Source of the DNA: Treponema phagedenis
GTDB lineage: Bacteria; Spirochaetota; Spirochaetia; Treponematales; Treponemataceae
Assembly (NCBI RefSeq): GCF_008153345.1
Contig: NZ_CP042818.1
Span: 62,001-126,000, forward strand
Length of the DNA: 64,000 nt
Direction of reading: 5' to 3'
How positions within the stretch are numbered: position 1 is the stretch's first letter; each line of letters starts with the position of its first letter. Position numbers and translations under genes: made by a program. This document shows, piece after piece, positions 61,640 through 64,000 of the stretch. Under the pieces are notes generated by a model. That model was given only the letters and a program-made list of their open reading frames with translations. It had not been told where the DNA came from and made no database searches.

Positions 61640-61674
61640 GTTCCTCGAATGTACCTATCGTACATTCGAGGAAC
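61640..61674 (-). terminator. Perfect hairpin just downstream of tex
   Basis: Exact 15-bp stem GTTCCTCGAATGTAC/GTACATTCGAGGAAC with a 5-nt loop, about 17 nt past the tex stop. There is no T-run, so it may be a processing or stability hairpin, or a factor-dependent terminator. Confidence 0.6.
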
Positions 61675-61691
61675 CGTACACCAAAGAGTGA

Positions 61692-64000
61692 TTATTTATT
61701 TTTTAACAACTGTGCAAACGGATTGTATTTTGTGCCGTCGTCGTCTTTTCCGGAACGTCTTTCAGAAAGACTCCGCTCTCCTCGATGTGCGGGCTTTCGC
61801 TCGCCGCGCAGATCAAGCTGCTTTTCGCCTTGGATACTTGGCTTACCCGAAGTTGATTTTACGACAATAGTTTTGCCGTCCTTTGTTTTTACAGTAATCT
61901 TTTTCACTTCAGCCTTTTGCTTTGCGGTCAACTTTGCCTGTCCCGCTCCGCTTTTTCTGCTTAAACTAATTCGACGGCGGTCTTCGTCAAGGGCAATGAT
62001 TTTGCATTCTACAATATCGCCAACCTTAACCGCTTCAAGCGGATCGGAAATAAAAGAGTCGCTCATCTCGGAAATATGCAAAAGTGCGGTTTCCTTAATG
62101 CCAAGATCCACAAAGGCACCGAAATCAACCACATTTTTTATCTTGCCTTTCACCGTCATGCCGGTTTTAAGATCTTCAAAGGTGAGTACGCCCTGCTGCA
62201 TAATCGGCTTCGGGCAATCCTCTCTCGGATCTCTGTTCGGCTTTTTTAACTCTTCGATAATATCATTAATTGTTTGCTCGCCTATGTTGTAATCCGTTTT
62301 AATTTTTCCCCGCAGCTCGGAAGAAACCTCGGCATTTTTATGCAGCATTTCGTAAATGATTTTGCCTGCCGCATAGTTTTCGGGATGCACCCACGAGTTG
62401 TCCAGCGGGTTCGTGCTTTCAGGGATTTTCAAAAAGCCGGCGCATTGCTCAAATGTTTTTGGCCCCATGCCGGACACCTTTTTAAGCTGTTCTCTGTCTG
62501 TAAAAACACCGTCGCTTTCCCGATAAGACACAATCTTTTTTGCCAAACTCGAAGTAATTCCCGAAACGTATTTTAAGAGCGAGGCACTTGCGGTATTCAA
62601 ATTCACACCAACGTTATTTACGACGGAGCTTACAACTTCGTCCAGCTGTTCCGAAAGTTTTTTCTGGTTTAAATCATGCTGATACAAACCGACGCCGATT
62701 GACTTCGGATCGATTTTTACCAACTCAGCAAGCGGGTCTTGCAACCGTCGCCCGATTGAAATCGCACCGCGAATGGTTAAATCCAAATCGGGGAATTCTT
62801 CGCGGGCAACATCTCCCGCAGAATAAACGGAAGCCCCGTCCTCGTCTACCACAGTAAACAAAACATCGGGATAATGCGTCTTAATCACATCGGCAACAAT
62901 TTCCTGCACTTCATGAGAGCCGGTACCGTTGCCCACCGCAATAAGCTGCACATCGTACTCTTTTATCGCCTTTTGCAGCGCGCTCTTTGCTTCCTCAGCC
63001 TTATGTTGATAAATCACAAAAGAGCCGAGATACTTGCCGGTTGCATCAAGGGCTGCGCATTTTGTTCCGGTGCGTATACCGGGGTCAACGCCGAGCGTCC
63101 GCGTTCCTTTGATCGGCTGCGTCATAAGTAAGTGCTTTAAGTTTTCGCTGAAAATATTAATGCCGTGGTCGTCCGCATTTTCGGCTAAATCGCTACGGAT
63201 TTCGCGAAGCACCGCCGGTGCCAACAGGCGTACCAGCCCGTCCGCAATCGCCTCTTTGTGATATTTATTATGGAAAGTAAAATGAGCCTGTAAAAGGTCA
63301 ATTGCTTCGTCAATATCAACGACAATTTTTACCTCAAGCACGCCCTCACGCTCACCTCGGTTTATGGCAAGCACGCGGTGCGGCTTAATCTCATTCAGCG
63401 GCTCAGCATAATCCCAATACATTTGATACACCGAAACCTTCGCAGCCTCTTCATCACCGACTCCTTTTACCTCAAAGCGGCCGGTTTTCATAAAAAAGTC
63501 CCGAACATCGGCACGGTTTTGTGAATCCTGCGCAATTTCTTCGGCAATAATATCGGATGCCCCCGCAAGCGCATCGGCAGCCGTCGGCACATTCAGTTCT
63601 TCGGGATCGCAACCGGTCTTTATAAATTCTTCAGCCTTTTTTTCCAACGCTTCATCGTCAAGCTCTTTCATCAAATCGGCAAGCGGCTGCAAACCTCGCT
63701 CCGCCGCAAGCATACCGCGTGTTTTCTTCTTCTTTTTAAACGGCAGCCAAATATCTTCAAGTTCGGCAAGCGTTACCGCCTTCATAATATTTTCGTACAG
63801 TGACTCGGTAAGTTTCCCCGCTGCAAAAATACCGCGCACAATCTCAAGTCTGCGCGTCTCCAAATTGGTATACGATTTAAACAGCTTATCACAGTCGCGC
63901 ACCTGCACTTCGTCAAGGGAACCGTGCTTTTCTTTACGATAGCGGGAAATAAACGGAATGGTACAGCCTTCGGCAACCAAAGAAATTACGGCGGAAACCT
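61692..64000 (-). CDS. tex: Tex family RNA-binding transcription accessory protein, partial at right edge
   Basis: The frame continues to the window edge (residues VSAVISLVAEGCTIPFISRY), so the first 25-40 residues lie outside. Seen: the N-terminal helical bundle with CTIPFISRYRKEKHGSLDEV, a YqgF/RuvX-like domain (TLGVDPGIRTGTKCAALD), tandem helix-hairpin-helix motifs (LNTASASLLKYVSGITSSLAKKIV, LKKVSGMGPKTFEQCAGFL), and an S1 domain (GMTVKGKIKNVVDFGAFVDLGIKETALLHISEM). A basic tail (GERKPAHRGERSLSERR) follows. Known: Tex binds nucleic acids and affects transcription and virulence-gene expression. All domains are intact. Confidence 0.95.
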   Translation of the reverse strand, partial: VSAVISLVAEGCTIPFISRYRKEKHGSLDEVQVRDCDKLFKSYTNLETRRLEIVRGIFAAGKLTESLYENIMKAVTLAELEDIWLPFKKKKKTRGMLAAERGLQPLADLMKELDDEALEKKAEEFIKTGCDPEELNVPTAADALAGASDIIAEEIAQDSQNRADVRDFFMKTGRFEVKGVGDEEAAKVSVYQMYWDYAEPLNEIKPHRVLAINRGEREGVLEVKIVVDIDEAIDLLQAHFTFHNKYHKEAIADGLVRLLAPAVLREIRSDLAENADDHGINIFSENLKHLLMTQPIKGTRTLGVDPGIRTGTKCAALDATGKYLGSFVIYQHKAEEAKSALQKAIKEYDVQLIAVGNGTGSHEVQEIVADVIKTHYPDVLFTVVDEDGASVYSAGDVAREEFPDLDLTIRGAISIGRRLQDPLAELVKIDPKSIGVGLYQHDLNQKKLSEQLDEVVSSVVNNVGVNLNTASASLLKYVSGITSSLAKKIVSYRESDGVFTDREQLKKVSGMGPKTFEQCAGFLKIPESTNPLDNSWVHPENYAAGKIIYEMLHKNAEVSSELRGKIKTDYNIGEQTINDIIEELKKPNRDPREDCPKPIMQQGVLTFEDLKTGMTVKGKIKNVVDFGAFVDLGIKETALLHISEMSDSFISDPLEAVKVGDIVECKIIALDEDRRRISLSRKSGAGQAKLTAKQKAEVKKITVKTKDGKTIVVKSTSGKPSIQGEKQLDLRGERKPAHRGERSLSERRSGKDDDGTKYNPFAQLLKNK

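Noticed and set aside
14609-61691. tRNA or rRNA genes in the larger gaps
   Set aside because: No cloverleaf-type arms with a GTTC-type loop in the right spacing and no rRNA-like stretches were seen by eye. A tRNAscan-SE run would settle it.
61606-62292. 228-aa plus-strand reading frame
   Set aside because: Antisense to the 3' end of tex. Its Ser/Pro/Phe-rich composition is what the reverse complement of a coding region produces.

Overview
The window is bacterial chromosome from a spirochaete, most likely a host-associated Treponema. The reasons are the spiro-SPASM protein, the GreA domain fused to a very long N-terminal region, the SpsF/PseG-type fusion, several treponeme-type TPR and signal-peptide proteins, and a moderately AT-rich composition with TTGACA/TATAAT promoters. 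I cannot assign a species. I found no rRNA, tRNA, prophage or CRISPR array.

Layout. 1-1230: an M20-type dipeptidase (pepD-like) that runs off the left edge. 1442-5371: a four-gene Gld-type ABC exporter module (ATPase, permease, GldG-like protein, DUF4340 protein). 5556-14608 (minus): gltX, glyQS, a CDP-alcohol phosphotransferase, a spiro-SPASM protein, a glycosyltransferase-like protein and a cytidylyltransferase/PseG-like/methyltransferase fusion. The last three look like a spirochaete-specific glycan-modification pathway. 15083-17401 (minus): galM and a SAM hydroxide adenosyltransferase. 17847-18371: a GNAT acetyltransferase.

18905-32949: a large uronate-utilisation locus. It holds a DeoR regulator, then a HAD phosphatase, a GH3 glycosidase, a GPH/MelB-type symporter, a GH2 beta-glucuronidase, uxaC, a complete TRAP transporter, uxuB and uxuA, and it ends at a strong terminator. 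Together these take glucuronides or glucuronate to 2-keto-3-deoxygluconate (KDG); the KDG kinase and aldolase are not in the window. A beta-glucuronidase beside a GH3 hexosaminidase-like enzyme suggests that glycosaminoglycan fragments are the substrate.

33203-46486: mostly housekeeping and treponeme-specific genes: a membrane protein, proC, an AI-2E/PerM transporter, a TPR lipoprotein divergent from an unrecognised 609-aa exported protein, rlmE, a UDG-like protein, proS with an exported protein, an RlmM-like methyltransferase and a PilZ protein. 47056-49710: adhE with a near-consensus promoter. 49758-51392: a decayed rtcB remnant abutting an intact IS630-family insertion sequence. 51693-54484: bactofilin, TPR protein, mtaB and hpf. 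55004-61086 (minus): TPR protein, long GreA fusion and a VWA protein as one operon. 61692-64000 (minus): tex, running off the right edge.

The most unusual feature is a family of dispersed intergenic repeats, with about a dozen copies between roughly 5.4 and 61.5 kb. Each copy is built from a few interchangeable hairpin modules. The stems differ between copies but remain self-complementary, which points to selection on structure. Several copies begin with the same terminal sequence as the IS630 element in this window. A second recurring theme is genes with a -10 box only about 7-12 nt before the start codon and no Shine-Dalgarno sequence, suggesting leaderless mRNAs.
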